7,257 nt of DNA, from NCBI RefSeq assembly GCF_003481705.1, contig NZ_QULN01000023.1, forward strand, positions 969 to 8,225, read 5' to 3'. This document shows positions 5,417-7,257 of this stretch, in pieces. A program made the translations under genes and the position numbers. A model generated the notes under the pieces. It was not told the DNA's origin, made no database searches, and saw only the letters and a list, made by a program, of their open reading frames with translations. The first letter of the stretch is position 1. Each line of letters starts with the position of its first letter. This DNA comes from Butyricicoccus sp. OM04-18BH. Its GTDB lineage: Bacteria; Bacillota; Clostridia; Oscillospirales; Butyricicoccaceae.

Positions 5417-5968
5417 ATGCTAATTTATCTCGCAGCCATCAGTTCCGATGAAGATAAATCCAAGTTCGAGCTGATATACCGGCAATATCGTAATCTGATG
5501 TACTATGCTGCAAACCAGATCCTGCACAACAGCAGTGATGCCGAAGATGTCGTGCATCAGGCTTTCTTAAAAATAGTCGAAATTCTTGATACGATTTCCG
5601 AAATAAAGAGTCACAAAACGCGCTCACTCATCGTTACTATTACCGAGAGGAAAGCAATCGACCTCTATCGCTCCAAGAGCCGCACCGCTGTCCTGCCGTT
5701 GGACGAGACATACATTGGCAGCGTAGCGGCGAACGAAATCGAGCATATGGCGGAAAGTGATGCGATCGCCGCGGCAATCGCTGCTTTGCCTGCGCGTTAC
5801 CGCGAAGTGCTGCTTTTGCGCTACGACAACGGCTTTTCTTATTCTGAAATTTCCAAAGCACTGGATATGACCGAGGCAGCAGTGCGCAAAACCGTACAGC
5901 GCGCGAAAGAGGCTTTGCAGCGCACATTACAGATACAGGAGGAAGATACCGATGAAGATAACCGATGA
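5417..5968 (+). CDS. RNA polymerase sigma factor, sigma-70 family, ECF type
   Basis: 183 residues, the usual size of an ECF factor with regions 2 and 4 only. Region 2 spans about 17-85 (FELIYRQYRNLMYYAANQIL, then the 2.2/2.3 motif DAEDVVHQAFLKI and RSLIVTITERKAIDLYR). Region 4 spans about 113-168, with LPARYREVLLLRYDNGFSY and the helix-turn-helix SEISKALDMTEAAVRKTVQR for the -35 box. The start ATG follows AAGGCGGTG (5404-5411). It would direct core RNA polymerase to special promoters; the paired TGTCAC/CGTTAC elements just upstream on the other strand are the likely targets. The downstream membrane gene overlaps its end by 17 bases, so the two are translated together, as in sigma/anti-sigma pairs. 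The family is certain; the target set is inferred. Confidence 0.93.
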   Translation: MLIYLAAISSDEDKSKFELIYRQYRNLMYYAANQILHNSSDAEDVVHQAFLKIVEILDTISEIKSHKTRSLIVTITERKAIDLYRSKSRTAVLPLDETYIGSVAANEIEHMAESDAIAAAIAALPARYREVLLLRYDNGFSYSEISKALDMTEAAVRKTVQRAKEALQRTLQIQEEDTDEDNR

Positions 5969-6635
5969 TATGCTGTATCATCACGCGGAGGCTGCACGCG
6001 AAAAATGGCTATCCGAGACACTGCCGCCGCAGATACCGGAGCACAAGTTCTCCGGGAAATTCGACCGAAAGATGCGCAAACTGATCCGTGAGCAGCGCCA
6101 TTCTGCGCAGTTCAATCGCCACATAAAGCTGTTGCAGCGTATTGTCGCAATTTTTCTTCTGGTATGCACCGTATCGTTCGGCGGCGTTATGACAGTAGAC
6201 GCTTACCGCGAGAAAATCATTGAAACCGTCGTGCGTGTGTTCAACGAGCTGACAGATTATCGGTTCAGCAAAAGTGCAGATATGCCCGAAAGCATTGCAT
6301 ATGCGTTTCCGCCAACGCTTTCCTATATCCCGGACGGCATGAGCAAGGCGGAGGAAAACGCCGGAGAGCAGCTGTATACTGTCACATATGAGGGCGAGGA
6401 CGGAAACTTTTTCGACCTGTCCTGCACTATCTTTACCGATGAAACGCAGACCGAAAAAATTCTCGATACCGAAGATGTGCAATCGACCGAGTTTGAGCTG
6501 CATGGAGAAACGGCAACGCTTTTCAGCAAGAACGGAGCTACCACGATCTTCTGGACGCATGACGATGTGCTGTATCACTTGTACGGTACAATTCCAGCTG
6601 ATGAATTGCGCAAGGTCGCGGAGAATATTGAATAA
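5952..6635 (+). CDS. Membrane-anchored DUF4367-type protein, probable anti-sigma factor
   Basis: 227 residues. ATG 5952 lies 9 bases behind AGGAGG (5937-5942), inside the end of the sigma gene. The N-terminal cytoplasmic part (1-60) is charged (MKITDDMLYHHAEAAREKW, KMRKLIREQR) and would hold the sigma factor. One transmembrane helix follows (about 62-82, LQRIVAIFLLVCTVSFGGVM), then an outside domain. The C-terminal 110 residues (LSYIPDGM, FDLSCTIFTDE, ETATLFSKNGATTIFWTHDD, ADELRKVAENIE) have the pattern of the DUF4367 domain, common next to ECF factors in Clostridia. The likely role is sensing an outside signal and releasing the sigma factor. No zinc-binding HxxxCxxC anti-sigma motif is present, so it is not a ZAS-type anti-sigma. 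The operon ends with the terminator at 6648. Confidence 0.82.
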   Translation: MKITDDMLYHHAEAAREKWLSETLPPQIPEHKFSGKFDRKMRKLIREQRHSAQFNRHIKLLQRIVAIFLLVCTVSFGGVMTVDAYREKIIETVVRVFNELTDYRFSKSADMPESIAYAFPPTLSYIPDGMSKAEENAGEQLYTVTYEGEDGNFFDLSCTIFTDETQTEKILDTEDVQSTEFELHGETATLFSKNGATTIFWTHDDVLYHLYGTIPADELRKVAENIE

Positions 6636-6647
6636 AATGAAAAAACA

Positions 6648-6681
6648 CCCCTCGTTCCAAGCATTCGCTCAGAACGAGGGG
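6648..6681. terminator. Bidirectional terminator between sigma operon and convergent membrane gene
   Basis: CCCCTCGTTC (6648-6657) pairs perfectly with GAACGAGGGG (6672-6681). The 14-base loop can close further by AGC/GCT around ATTC. ACTTTT follows on the plus strand, and TGTTTTTT follows on the minus strand. It starts 12 bases after the stop of the DUF4367 gene and 39 bases beyond the stop of the convergent gene. Confidence 0.88.
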
Positions 6682-6720
6682 ACTTTTCGCTTTTGGCCGT
6701 TAATCTTAACGGTAGCAATC

Positions 6721-7188
6721 TCAATGCTTTCGGCAGTGTACGATTTTATCTTCTGCGCAATTATCAGACTTCATAAGCTCCTCAATCACGCGCAGCCGTC
6801 TGCGGAAGAAACGAACGCGCGATACCGACACAATAGTTAAGATTGCACCGAAAATAACTTCGCAGATAATCGCGATTTTCAGTACCCACATCTTAATGAT
6901 TTCCCAAAAACTTTCCGCAACCAATACGGGATAAGCTGAATGAGCATCTTCAATTATAAGATAAGTCATCATACACCCACCGATAAAAAGGAAAAGATAC
7001 ACTAATAAATCCCTTTTGAAATACTTATATCTCTTGTATGTTTCTTGATGTTTGGTGGCCAGTTCCTGACCACCAAATCGTCCGAAATATTCCTTATCCT
7101 GCTGTATCTGCATAACAGAGAACGAATAAAAACCGCTCACTTCGTTAAGATGTTCACACTCTTTACGCAGTTTTTCTTTCCAGTTCAT
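6721..7188 (-). CDS. Two-helix membrane protein of unknown function (155 aa)
   Basis: The start ATG 7188-7186 (MNWKEKL) lies 4 bases behind CAGGAGGT (7200-7193). A further in-frame upstream ATG at 7227 lacks a ribosome site and would put that site inside the gene. Residues 1-57 are polar and charged (EKLRKECEHLNEV, QQDKEYFGRF, KHQETYKRYKYFKRD). Transmembrane helix 1 is at about 61-79 (LLVYLFLFIGGCMMTYLII) and helix 2 at about 99-122 (KMWVLKIAIICEVIFGAILT), joined by a short outside loop. The tail after 124 is strongly basic (RVRFFRRRLR), which by the positive-inside rule places both ends in the cytoplasm. It is convergent with the sigma operon and shares its terminator. No ECF-type promoter is seen upstream; bases 7201-7257 hold no clear promoter. 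The family is not recognised. Confidence 0.83.
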   Translation of the reverse strand: MNWKEKLRKECEHLNEVSGFYSFSVMQIQQDKEYFGRFGGQELATKHQETYKRYKYFKRDLLVYLFLFIGGCMMTYLIIEDAHSAYPVLVAESFWEIIKMWVLKIAIICEVIFGAILTIVSVSRVRFFRRRLRVIEELMKSDNCAEDKIVHCRKH

Positions 7189-7257
7189 AGATACCTCCTG
7201 TTGCTTATTTAGGGCGCGCAAACCCATACATATGTGATTTCCAGTACGAATTGGATA

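Noticed and set aside
6009..6578. Minus-strand open frame (189 codons) opposite the DUF4367 gene
   Set aside because: The plus-strand frame has a recognisable domain, transmembrane helix and ribosome site; the minus frame has none.

Overview
The window looks like a piece of a Firmicutes (Clostridia, probably Oscillospiraceae/Ruminococcaceae-type gut) genome. This is inferred from strong AGGAGG-type ribosome binding sites, the DUF4367-type sigma/anti-sigma pair and the conjugative-element SNF2 helicase; the species cannot be read from the sequence. The left third (1-2443) is the C-terminal part of a very large helicase typical of integrative conjugative elements. It ends at a perfect bidirectional terminator (2524-2560).

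The middle (2561-5187) is a more AT-rich accessory block read on the minus strand. In transcription order it holds: a secreted 151-aa protein (gene C, 4732-5187); a 147-aa secreted protein (gene B, 4049-4492); a 233-aa secreted protein (gene A, 3076-3777); a decayed copy of the 3' part of gene C (2877-3055); and a small membrane-protein gene broken by a frameshift (2561-2847). Genes A and B share nearly the same signal peptide but have different mature domains. Each is preceded by a copy of a roughly 92-bp intergenic repeat, and the two copies lie 738 bp apart. The repeat folds on the plus strand into a conserved long hairpin ending in a U-run, and copy 1 has a promoter-like sequence placed to start transcription at the foot of the hairpin. 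This is a candidate pair of small antisense RNAs and is the least expected feature here.

The right part (5188-6635) is a divergent regulatory module. A plus-strand operon encodes an ECF-type sigma-70 factor and a membrane-anchored DUF4367 protein, the likely anti-sigma, with overlapping reading frames behind a near-consensus housekeeping promoter. In the divergent intergenic region two copies, 76 bp apart, of a TGTCAC-N17-CGTTAC element with an upstream A/T tract point toward gene C. The simplest model is that the ECF sigma factor, held by its membrane partner, turns on secreted gene C and perhaps the genes behind it. A bidirectional terminator (6648-6681) separates this operon from a convergent gene for a two-helix membrane protein (6721-7188).

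All functional statements about genes A, B, C, the broken membrane gene and the 155-aa membrane protein are limited to localisation and context; I do not recognise their families.
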